A DNA stretch of 7,153 nt, taken from JBBILU01 sp037444775. Lineage in GTDB: Bacteria > Patescibacteriota > Gracilibacteria > BD1-5 > UBA6164. Location of the stretch: contig JBBILU010000048.1 of assembly GCA_037444775.1 (NCBI GenBank), positions 1-7,153 on the forward strand. Direction: 5' to 3'. This document shows, one piece after another, positions 1-6,762 of this stretch (its first letter is position 1; each line of letters starts with the position of its first letter). Made by a program: the position numbers and the translations under genes. The notes beneath the pieces are model-generated. The model was given only the letters and a program-made list of their open reading frames with translations. It was not told where the DNA came from and did not search any database.

Positions 1-609
1 TCCTCAAATAGTATCTCAGATACTAGCTACTTTTTTAATTTTTGCAACCATTTTTTCAGCAACTGTTTCATCACAAGTTCTTATTTCATTATTTTCTATT
101 ATTTCAAAATCTTTTTTTATTGCTTTAATATCTGCAATTTGCAAAGTATATCAAAAAATTTCTGTTCCAAACTTTTCTTTCAAAAATTGTTTTGCCAAAG
201 CTCCAGCCAAAACTCTTGAAGTAGTTTCACGAGCTGAACTTCTTCAACCTCATCTATAATCTCTGATTCCATATTTTTGGTAGTAAGTCAAATCTGCATG
301 ATTTGGCCTAAAAAGATTTTTGATGTTTTCATAATCTCCAGATTTTTGTCCAGAATTATAAATTAAAATAGTTATTGGATGTCCTGTTGTTTTTCAATCA
401 AAAACTCCAGAAACTATTTGAAATTCTTCTACTTCTTTTCTTTGGCTCACAAGTTTTGATTGTCCTGTTTTTCTTCTATCAAGCTCTTGTCTAATATTTT
501 CTTCATCAACAGTAAATCAAGCTGGAAATCAGTCAATAACTACTCAAACTGCAATTCAATGAGATTCTCCAAAAGTAGTAATTTTGAGAATATTTCAAAA
601 TGTATTCAT
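1..609 (-). CDS. aroC: Chorismate synthase, N-terminal 203 residues (runs off left edge)
   Basis: Chorismate synthase converts 5-enolpyruvylshikimate-3-phosphate to chorismate, the last common step of aromatic amino-acid synthesis, in the cytoplasm with reduced FMN. Read with TGA as glycine, the protein starts MNTFGNILKITTFGESHG. It carries the family signature GESHG (residues 14-18), DRRKTGQS (44-51), RPNHAD (101-106, usually RPGHAD) and the FMN-site motif GGRSSARET (121-129). The last visible residues, GDTIGG, match the family at about this position, so roughly 150 C-terminal residues lie beyond position 1. At least ten glycines are TGA. The ATG at 609-607 aligns with the usual start. No Shine-Dalgarno sequence is visible. 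The stop of a broken membrane-protein frame lies three bases upstream, as in a coupled operon. The identification is secure. Confidence 0.96.
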
Positions 610-612
610 ACT

Positions 613-868
613 CTAAAATAATTTAAAAAGTAAAATAGAAATTGTACTAACTATAATGACAAAAGCTTTTCTAAAATCAAGTTTTTCTTTGTAAATATCT
701 ATCGTCCCGTTTCAAATCCGACCAGTTTTGTTAGATTCAAAACTTGGACTTAAAAACTCATAAAATTGTTCTAAATAATTATCTAAAAATGAGTTTAGTA
801 AAATTAACAGCTAAAAACAGTAAAAAGTAAGCTGAAATACTTACAAAATTAGATAAAATTTGATTATT
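613..868 (-). pseudogene. Broken small membrane-protein gene just upstream of aroC
   Basis: I do not recognise this family. Two overlapping open frames, read with TGA as glycine, look like one gene with a frame break. The upstream frame (868 down to its stop at 779-781) encodes a hydrophobic helix containing ISAYFLLFLAVNFTKLIF. The downstream frame (810 down to the TAG at 613-615) encodes DNYLEQFYEFLSPSFE, then NKTGRIGNGTIDIYKEKLDF, and ends in a second hydrophobic segment AFVIIVSTISILLFKLF. Removing one T from the five-T run near 785-789 would join them into a two-helix protein of about 85 residues. Neither frame has an ATG, GTG or TTG start, so the 5' end seems lost, close to the end of the fic gene. 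The final TAG is three bases from the aroC ATG, which suggests a former operon partner. It could instead be an intact gene using an unusual start. Confidence 0.4.
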
Positions 869-886
869 TTATATTTTAAATTTAAA

Positions 887-1768
887 TTAATCGTGAAAAT
901 CTTCAGAAATAGACCATTTTTCACGAATTCTAAAAGCTGGAATAGTTTGTCTTTTTGCTTTATTTAGATAACTTGAAACATTTTTGTTGTTTTTCTTACA
1001 CCAATCACTCAAAGTAATTATTTTTTTTGCCGTTAACATAGATATTCTTTTATGCAAAGATTCCATTAATAGTAAAGCAAAAAGTTCTGTGAAAGAATCA
1101 AATTTATTTTTATTTTGGTATATTTGAAAATTTGGATAATAATCTTGTTTTTTACTTTTATTTTGAATTATAATTGGAGGATATCAAAATTTCATAAGTT
1201 GCCAATTTATCAATATTCTTCAAATTCTCCCATTTCAATCACAAAATGGATGAATTGTTTCAAATTCAGCATGAAAATAAGCTATATTATCTAAAAAATA
1301 AGTTTCTCTCCCATTATTATAATCTCTTAATAATTCTTGCATCAAATTATCTACAAAATCAGGGTTTGCTCACAAATATGTTCATATTCTTACCCGTTCT
1401 GAATTTCTTCTAAATCTTCATGCAAAATTATTATTTATTTGAGTTAATAAAATTTTATGCAAATCTAAAATCAATGAAATAGACAGTTTTTCTGTTTTAT
1501 CTTCTAAAAGCTGTTTTGTAATTTCAGCCAAATTTTTAGCTTCATAAATTTCTCTAATATTATGATCTTTTTTTATAATATTAAAAATCAAAATATCTTC
1601 TGTATCTTTTAAACTCAAAGTAGAATTTTCTATTGCATTTGAATTATAAACCATTTCTGGAATTTCTACCAAAGCTATTTCTTTCAAAGCAACTTCTTTT
1701 CATTGACTAATAGCTTTAAATTCTTCAAAAAGTTTAGAAACCTTATCTTTTGTAATTTGATTTATCAT
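887..1768 (-). CDS. Fic-domain protein with inhibitory motif and C-terminal helix-turn-helix
   Basis: Fic enzymes transfer AMP, or more rarely another phosphate-containing group, from a nucleotide to a target protein side chain. The 293-residue protein has the complete catalytic motif HPFCDGNGRIGR at 173-184, with His173, Asp179's neighbouring anion-loop glycines and Arg181 and Arg184 present; three of its glycines or those nearby are TGA codons. The typical upstream Fic-fold strand AGRFRRNSERVRIG lies at 116-129. An N-terminal SNAIEN at 43-48 fits the inhibitory helix consensus [S/T]xxxE[G/N], which marks an auto-inhibited class II Fic enzyme. Residues about 250-291 (ITLSDWCKK ... IPAFRIREKWSISEDF) resemble excisionase/MerR-like DNA-binding domains. 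The ATG at 1768 is chosen because MINQITKDKV begins a typical Fic N-terminus; the frame is open further upstream but looks non-coding. The 3' end overlaps one inverted repeat and another lies 13 bp upstream, so auto-repression is plausible. No antitoxin partner is visible. Confidence 0.93.
891..926. repeat. Inverted repeat at the 3' end of fic, copy 1
   Basis: The half-sites TCGTGAAAA (891-899) and TTTTCACGA (918-926) are perfect reverse complements separated by 18 bp. The element lies inside the last codons of fic. The same half-sites with the same 18-bp spacing recur at 1789-1824 upstream of fic, and the seven bases on the left flank (AAATTAA here, AAACTAA there) also match. The constant geometry suggests a dimeric protein-binding site or an element end rather than a chance fold. 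Confidence 0.75.
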
Positions 1769-1781
1769 ATTTTTAAAATGA

Positions 1782-1831
1782 AAACTAATCGTGAAAAATA
1801 TAGATATATTGGAATTTTTCACGATTAGTTT
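1782..1831. repeat. 18-bp inverted repeat upstream of fic, copy 2; candidate operator
   Basis: Arms 1782-1799 and 1814-1831 are perfect reverse complements over 18 bp, with a 14-bp spacer. The core is TCGTGAAAA-N18-TTTTCACGA, identical in half-site and spacing to the copy at 891-926. The element ends 13 bp before the fic start codon, so it lies in the fic 5' UTR or across its promoter. It could bind a repressor, plausibly the helix-turn-helix tail of Fic itself, or fold as an RNA hairpin that hides the start. No T tract follows on the minus strand, so a terminator is less likely. Confidence 0.8.
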
Positions 1832-1871
1832 AATCTTTTCTAAGCTAAAGTCAAAATTTAATAAGCATTTT

Positions 1872-1967
1872 CTACTCAAAATTAAGAATATAATCTATCA
1901 AGTTATAAAGTAAAACATTTCTAATTCATAAATCAGAAAAATAATTCTTTTCTCATATTAATATTTT
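1872..1967 (-). pseudogene. Fragment of AAA ATPase (DUF4143-like) gene
   Basis: A 31-codon open stretch on the minus strand, bounded by TAA at 1968-1970 and TAG at 1872-1874, encodes KNYFSDLGIRNVLLYNL in its middle. This closely fits the conserved 'K-Y-F-x-D-x-G-I-R-N-A-L' segment in the C-terminal DUF4143 region of AAA_14-type ATPases, as I remember that family. The following conserved block (RDDxGxLWENF) is absent, and neither the Walker motifs nor a start codon is present. It is best read as a decayed remnant. The match rests on a short motif from memory, so a chance open frame in AT-rich DNA remains possible. Confidence 0.4.
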
Positions 1968-2001
1968 TTATATATTTACATTATAATGCAAAAAAACAAA
2001 T

Positions 2002-2043
2002 TAAAATAGAATGTTTACATTCTAATGAAAACATTCTATTTTA
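2002..2043. repeat. 15-bp inverted repeat with alternative fold, in the fic/peptidase intergenic region
   Basis: Arms 2002-2016 and 2029-2043 are perfect reverse complements with a 12-base loop. A second, smaller palindrome, AGAATGT-TT-ACATTCT (2008-2023), uses the left arm and part of the loop, so the heptamer appears three times (once inverted) and two folds exclude each other. On the minus strand a T-rich run follows (complement of the A run at 1990-1996), so it may be a terminator for minus-strand transcripts. It may equally be an operator for the divergent genes. Confidence 0.6.
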
Positions 2044-2089
2044 GAAAATTTTATTTTAACTTTTTTACTAGTCAAATTCTTGACCTTTC

Positions 2090-2103
2090 TGATATGATAT
2101 GAT
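2090..2103 (+). promoter_or_regulatory. Possible extended -10 promoter elements of the metallopeptidase gene
   Basis: Two overlapping TGA-TATGAT matches to an extended -10 box (TGN-TATAAT type) lie at 2090-2098 and 2095-2103, about 50 bases before the peptidase start. There is no good -35 box at 17 bp; the TTGACC at 2080-2085 is too close. In DNA this AT-rich the match is only suggestive. Confidence 0.3.
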
Positions 2104-2153
2104 GTTGCAGACAAAATTAGATTTGTCAAATTTATTTTCTAACTTTATTGATT

Positions 2154-3233
2154 ATGTGAGCAGAATTAAAAAATGAGTGATGTTGAATAAAAGACAAAAA
2201 GTATGAAAAAGAAGTTAATTATAGAGATAAAGATAAATACGATTTTTTATTTAGATGAGAGTTAGATAGAATTTGAGATAAAATAATCAAATATAAAGAA
2301 AAATGAATTGTAGTAATAATTCCTGTAGATTTAATCAAGAAAAACATCTTAGAATTATGAGATGGTGTAAGTTTTGAAAAACATAGAAATATAAATAATA
2401 TTTTAATTAATCAAGAAGAAACTATTGAATATATTGATAAAGTTATTGTCCCTGCTACAGAAAATGCTAAAAAATGGCATTTAACAAAAATAAATTCTAA
2501 AGAGCATAGAGAAAAATTAAAGGATTTAACAAAAAACTTTTATATTGAAAAATGAAAACCTCTAAATGAAAATGATTTAGAAAAAGAAGTAGACGAGTTA
2601 TTAAAAAAACAAAAAGAAATAATATGAAAATTAACAGTTGTAAATTTATTTTATCAAGGAAAGGATTCTAAATGAACTTACAATTTAGCTTTTGTTAATC
2701 CTTTAACAAAATTGTGAAAATATACACACATTAATATAAACCTTTTTAAAAAAGATAGTTTAAATGACTTGAATAGTACTATTATACATGAATTAGAACA
2801 TTTGATAGATTATAGATTCAGAGTTGATTCAATGAAAAAACTTTTATCAAATTGATATATCAAGGAAAAATGTGCTCCGACAGATAAAGATTGAAATACA
2901 TATCTTTCAAATCCAAAAGAGATAGTAGCTAGAATAACCGAAATGAAAAAATTATTACCTAGTTGAAAAGTGGAAAGTATTTTAGAATTAGAAAAAATAT
3001 ATAGGACAAATTCGTATTTATCAAAGTTAATAGTAGATGAGATAATAAATATAAACCCTAATGATAAAAATAGAATATTTAAAAAATTAAAAATAAAATA
3101 TGCAAAAGAGATAAGCCAAAATACTAATTATTTAAAAAACTACATAAATATTCTTGAAGCACTAAAAAACACTGAACCAGAATATTATAATTCTAAACTT
3201 AATTTAATTATTTCTAAAATAAAAATCATATAA
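2154..3233 (+). CDS. HExxH zinc metallopeptidase-like protein, family not recognised
   Basis: With TGA as glycine the frame is open from the TAG at 2118 to the TAA at 3231, giving 359 residues from the ATG at 2154. The centre holds IIHELEHLIDYRF with the zinc-binding HELEH at 212-216, where Glu213 would be the catalytic base and His212 and His216 zinc ligands. A downstream NPKEIVARI segment with Glu256 is a good candidate for the third ligand, as in gluzincin-like enzymes; that assignment is inference. There is no signal peptide or membrane helix, so it is probably cytoplasmic. The N-terminal half is Lys/Glu-rich and helical, with a likely coiled coil around 150-170, and contains a hydrophobic strand GIVVIIPVDL. 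The gene is divergent from fic and separated from ilvA by its own terminator. The substrate and the exact family are unknown. Only the C-terminal 87 codons are open in the standard code. Confidence 0.8.
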
Positions 3234-3248
3234 AAAATAAAAATAGAA

Positions 3249-3278
3249 AAAAAATTTGCATTTTACAAATTTTTTCTT
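3249..3278 (+). terminator. AT-rich intrinsic terminator after the metallopeptidase gene
   Basis: Arms 3249-3258 and 3266-3275 form a 10-bp stem (closing G-C at 3258/3266) with a 7-base loop, and the right arm runs into a T tract. It begins 16 bases after the peptidase stop. It has only one G-C pair, so it may be weak. Confidence 0.5.
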
Positions 3279-3365
3279 ATCCTGCAAAAGTCTTATTTAT
3301 TATAAATAAAATTTATGAATTTCTCGTCAAAAAATATTAATATTATTATTAACTTTTAGTAAATT

Positions 3366-3440
3366 CTAAGAGATATTTATGGTAAAATTTTTTAAAAGAA
3401 AATTTCATATTAAAACTCTTAGGAAACTAAGAGTTTTTTT
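3366..3440 (+). promoter_or_regulatory. Attenuator-like leader of ilvA
   Basis: A hairpin with arms 3412-3422 and 3427-3437 (11 bp, GAAA tetraloop) followed by T3434-3440 is a convincing intrinsic terminator, yet it ends only 22 bases before the ilvA start codon. The heptamer CTAAGAG of its right arm (3427-3433) also occurs upstream at 3366-3372. That copy can pair with the left arm (CTCTTAG, 3416-3422) and so prevent the terminator. The peptidase gene already has a terminator at 3249-3275, so this one most likely controls ilvA. The signal sensed is unknown; no T-box sequence is visible. Confidence 0.5.
3412..3440 (+). terminator. Intrinsic terminator in the ilvA leader
   Basis: An 11-bp perfect stem (3412-3422 with 3427-3437) is closed by a GNRA tetraloop (GAAA, 3423-3426) and followed by a run of seven T. 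The structure itself is clear. Whether it ends read-through from upstream or attenuates ilvA is inference. Confidence 0.8.
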
Positions 3441-3462
3441 AATTTATTAACCAAAAAAAATT

Positions 3463-4725
3463 ATGCAACAAAAAGTAACTTTGGAGAAAATAAAAAAAGC
3501 AAAAGAGAGTTTTGGGGACTTTATAGAAACAACCCCTTTGCAATATAGTGAAAGACTTAGCAAAAAATATGATGCAAATATTTATCTCAAAAGAGAGGAT
3601 TTAACAAAAGTTAGGTCTTATAAAATTAGATGAGCTTTTAATTTGATGAATTCTTTAAGTTTAGAAGAAAGAGAAGCTTGAGTTGTATGTGCAAGTGCTT
3701 GAAATCATGCTCAAGGTTTTGCTATTAGCTGTAATAAACTTTGAATAAAATGAACTGTTTTTATGCCAATTACAACTCCAGAACAAAAAGTTTACAAAAC
3801 AAAACAATTTGGTTGAGAGTTTGTAAATGTAGTTCTTGTTTGAGATACTTTTGATGAAGCATTAAAACATGCAAAAGAATTTGAAAAAAAACATTCAGCT
3901 ATATTTGTTCACCCTTTTGACGACATTAGAATAGTTGAATGACAAGCTACAATTTGATTTGAAATATTTGAAGAATTCTCTAAATGAGTTATAGTTTCTA
4001 CACCAGATTATATAATTTGTCCTATTGGTTGAGGTTGAGTTATTTCTTGATTAATTTCGTCAGTAAAAGCTCTTGAAAAAAATACAAAAATAATTTGAGC
4101 TGAACCAGCTTGAGCAAATGCAATGAAAAAATCTTTGGAAGCTTGAACAAATATTTTACTTGATTCTATAGATATTTTTGTTGATTGAGCTGCTGTTAAA
4201 AGAGAATGAGATTTGACTTTTGAAATATGTAAAAATTATAATTTAGAAATTGTTACTTGTCCAGAAAATAGAGTTTGTTCAACTATTTTGGAATATTTAA
4301 AAGAAGATTGAATTGTTGTTGAACCTGCTTGAGCTTTGGCAACTGATGCTTTGAAAGATTTAAAAGAACAAATAAAATGAAAAACTGTTGTTGTTATAAT
4401 TTCTTGATCTAATTTTGATTTTGAAAGATTACCAGAAGTAAAAGAAAGAAGTCTAAAATTTGAAGGATTAAAAAGATATTTTTTGGTAAATTTTCCTCAA
4501 AGACCTTGAGCTTTGAAACAATTTCTTGATTGTCTTTGAAAAGATGATGATATTGAAAGATTTGAATATTTAAAAAAATCAGCAAAAAATACTGCCCCAG
4601 TTTTCATTTGAATAAAAACAAATTCTCCAGAAAATTGGGAAAACATTTGTACTAAAATGACTAATCTTTGATTCAAATATAATGATGTTACAGATAATGA
4701 ATTATATTTTAATTTACTTGTATAA
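3463..4725 (+). CDS. ilvA: Threonine dehydratase (threonine ammonia-lyase)
   Basis: The PLP enzyme deaminates threonine to 2-oxobutyrate and ammonia, the entry to isoleucine synthesis or a catabolic route to 2-oxobutyrate. The 420-residue protein has the PLP lysine in RSYKIRGA (Lys54), KREDLTK (43-49), SAGNHAQG (78-85), the phosphate-binding GGGG loop (189-192) and SGSNFD (314-319). Residues about 337-420, starting RYFLVNFPQRPGALKQF, form a single ACT-like regulatory domain, so this is the shorter, Bacillus-type biosynthetic form rather than the two-domain enterobacterial one or the ACT-less catabolic one. Glycine is TGA at 26 of 32 positions, including two of the four in the GGGG loop. No Shine-Dalgarno sequence precedes the ATG. 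An attenuator-like terminator lies 22 bases upstream and ridA follows after 52 bases, which fits a shared metabolic function. No other ilv gene is in view. Confidence 0.96.
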
Positions 4726-4745
4726 AAATATAAAATTACTATAAT
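4718..4745 (+). promoter_or_regulatory. Candidate promoter for ridA
   Basis: TTGTAT (4718-4723), 16 bases, then TATAAT (4740-4745) resembles a sigma-70-type promoter. It overlaps the end of ilvA and would place the start of transcription about 25 bases before the ridA ATG. It would let ridA be expressed apart from ilvA. In AT-rich DNA the perfect -10 box is weak evidence. Confidence 0.35.
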
Positions 4746-4777
4746 TACTTCGTTTTATTTCTTAAAAAAAATTTTTT

Positions 4778-5152
4778 ATGTCAACAATACATGATTTGCC
4801 AAAATATCCAAAAGCAATTTGACCTTATTCTCCTTATTATAAAGCTTGAAATTTATTATTTTGTAGCTGACAAATAGGTATTAATCCAGAAACAATGAAG
4901 CTTGTTGAATGATGAACTGCTGATGAAACTCTTCAAGTAATAAGAAATATTTCTTGAGTTTTAAGAAAAAATTGAATTGATTTTGAAAATGTCGTAAAGA
5001 CAACTATTTTTCTTACAGATATAAATGATTTCAAACTTGTTAATGAAATTTACGGAGAGTATTTCTCTCATAAACCAGCAAGAAGTACAATAGAAGTTTC
5101 AAAACTTCCACTTTGAGCAAAAGTAGAAATTGAAGTTGTAGCTATGTTATAA
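4778..5152 (+). CDS. ridA: RidA family 2-iminobutanoate/2-iminopropanoate deaminase
   Basis: RidA (YjgF/YER057c/UK114 family) is a small trimeric cytoplasmic enzyme that hydrolyses the reactive enamine/imine products released by PLP enzymes, above all threonine dehydratase, to 2-oxoacids and ammonia. The 124-residue protein has the normal family length and conserved sites: IGPYSP with Tyr17, SGQIG with Ser30, the substrate-binding Arg102 in PARSTIEV, and Glu117 in AKVEIEVVA, equivalent to Arg105 and Glu120 of the E. coli protein. Eight of ten glycines are TGA. It lies directly downstream of ilvA, whose product chemistry it completes, and ends 18 bases before a strong terminator. The ATG is chosen because MSTIHDLPKYPKAIGPYSP matches the family start. 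Confidence 0.96.
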
Positions 5153-5169
5153 GCAAGATAATATCTAAC

Positions 5170-5214
5170 AAAAAACCAGCTTAACAAAGAGATCTTTGTT
5201 AAGCTGGTTTTTTT
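5170..5214. terminator. Strong bidirectional terminator between ridA and the ABC-F gene
   Basis: A perfect 20-bp stem (5170-5189 with 5194-5213) with an AGAT loop has a T tract on both strands: TTTTTTT at 5208-5214 on plus and the complement of A5170-5175 on minus. It lies 18 bases after the ridA stop and 10 bases after the stop of the convergent ABC-F gene, so it can end both transcripts. Confidence 0.93.
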
Positions 5215-5222
5215 GTTTTCCT

Positions 5223-6677
5223 CTAAATTCTATCTAAATCCAAATACTGATCAATTCTAACTTGCCAAACAAATTCATCAACATGAGAAACCAAAATCAT
5301 TGCTCATTTGAATCCGTCAAGTGCTTTTGCAATAACTGGCAAATGTCTAAAATTTATATGATTTGTTGGCTCATCAAGAATCAAAACTCAAGGTTGTAAA
5401 AATACTAAACTACAAAAAGCTACAAGTCATTTTTGACCTTCTGACAAAGCTCCAACTTGAGTTTTCATAATTTCTCATGTTATCAAAAATCAAGCAGCAA
5501 TTGAACGAAAATCTTGTTCTGGGATATTTGGTCAATATTTTCTAAGTTCATCATAAACTGTATTTTCAAAATTTAGAGTTGAAAAATCCTGTCTATAATA
5601 ACCAATTCTAACATTTTCTCAAAAAGTACATCATTCATAAGTTCATGAAGCTATTTTTTCAAGTAAAGTTGACTTCCCTATTCAGTTTGGTCAAGATAAA
5701 AGTAAATGATCATCTTTTCTAAGAATTATTTCTACTTCTTTTTCAACTAATTCGTGATTTTCAACAATTCAAACTTTTGTGATTTTTAATAATTCTCATC
5801 AAACTCATTCTTGAAAAGGAATCTCAAAATCTCTAATTGTTTTATCTTCTTTTCTTACATCAACCATTTCTGCTTCTAATTCTTCTGCTGCTTCTCTCAT
5901 TTTTTTGGCAACAAGACGAAGTTTTCATCATTTATGAGCAAAAATTCCAGCTTGTTCTTTTTTTGCTTGAGCTTGTTTTGCCATTTGAGCATTTTTCATA
6001 TTTTCTTTTTCTATTCTTCTTGAAATTTGTTCAACCACATCATAATAATTCCCTACATATTGTTCAACTTTTTTTGTATGAACATCAAGATATAAAACTC
6101 AATCAGTAAAACTATTCAAAAATTCTGCATCATGAGAAATTACCAAACAAGTTTTTTTATAATTTTTCAAAAAGTCTTCAAGATGATAAATTCAATCTTT
6201 ATCAAGATTATTTGTTGGCTCATCTAAAAGCAAAATATCAGGATCTTGAATAAGAGCTGAAGCTAAAAGTAATCTAGCTTGTTGTCCTCATGAAAAAGAT
6301 TTTACTATTTTATCAAGTGGAGCTTTCAAATTAACAACATCAAGAATTTCAAAAATCTTTTTATCAATATTAAAAGCTGTTTTATCAGGATAATATTTTC
6401 TAAAAAAAGCTTGGACTGTTAAATCTTTATCTTCATTTTGCATAACTTGGAAAGCTGTTGCAACTGTCATATTTTGTCAAATATGAACTTTTCAATATTT
6501 TGGGTTTAATTCAGAATTAATTAGTTTAAAAATCGTAGTTTTTCAAGCTCAATTTTGTCACATTATTGTAATTTTACTTCAAGCTCTTACATTAAAACTA
6601 ACATCATCAAGCAAAAGTTTTGGAAAAACAAACTCAAAACTTACATTTTCAAATCTAACAACTGTTTCATTAGCCAT
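5223..6677 (-). CDS. ABC-F family ATPase
   Basis: ABC-F proteins are soluble, duplicated ATPases without membrane domains; characterised members act on the ribosome in the E site (translation factors EttA/Uup type or antibiotic resistance). The 484 residues hold ABC domain 1 with Walker A GQNGAGKTT (40-48), signature SFSGGQQ (127-133), Walker B ILLLDEPTNNLD (148-159) and H-loop SHD (181-183). A charged interdomain linker (about 215-285, Lys/Glu/Gln-rich, coiled-coil) follows in place of the P-site tRNA-interaction motif. ABC domain 2 has Walker A GPNGIGKST (329-337), signature LSEGQK (411-416), Walker B VLILDEPTNHIN (431-442) and H-loop SHVDEF (464-469). Domain 2 departs from consensus: LSEGQ for LSGGQ and NHIN for NHLD. 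Several obligatory glycines are TGA. The role, housekeeping or resistance, cannot be decided from sequence. It may follow the toxin pair in one transcript. Confidence 0.94.
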
Positions 6678-6762
6678 TTTTACATTTAAAATTAAAAAAT
6701 AAATATTTTATAATTTTGATTTTATTTAGTTTTTTCTAAAAACAAAATTTTTTCATTAATTT

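Noticed and set aside
225..232. TTTCACGA, similar to the half-site of the fic inverted repeats
   Set aside because: It is a single half-site inside the conserved GGRSSARET codons of aroC, with no partner at the right distance.
658..733. tRNA-like stretch: TTCAAAT (711-717) resembling a T loop and a 7-bp end-to-end stem (658-664 with 726-732)
   Set aside because: The T stem does not pair, the spacing between T arm and acceptor arm is three bases off, and no anticodon arm is found. The GC-rich patch reads as coding (NKTGRIGNGTID) in the membrane-protein remnant on the other strand.
1769..1872. Extension of the fic frame upstream of ATG 1768
   Set aside because: The frame is open with TGA as glycine but passes through the inverted repeat, has no protein-like character, and the Fic fold is complete from the chosen ATG.
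3379..3450. 23-codon ORF (MVKFFKRKFHIKTLRKLRVF...) as a leader peptide for ilvA
   Set aside because: It runs straight through the terminator hairpin, unlike known attenuator leader peptides, and an open frame of this length is common by chance in such AT-rich DNA.
5837..6109. Plus-strand 90-residue hydrophobic open frame
   Set aside because: It is the antisense shadow of the ABC-F linker region; the Lys/Glu/Gln-rich coding strand gives a Leu/Phe-rich antisense translation.
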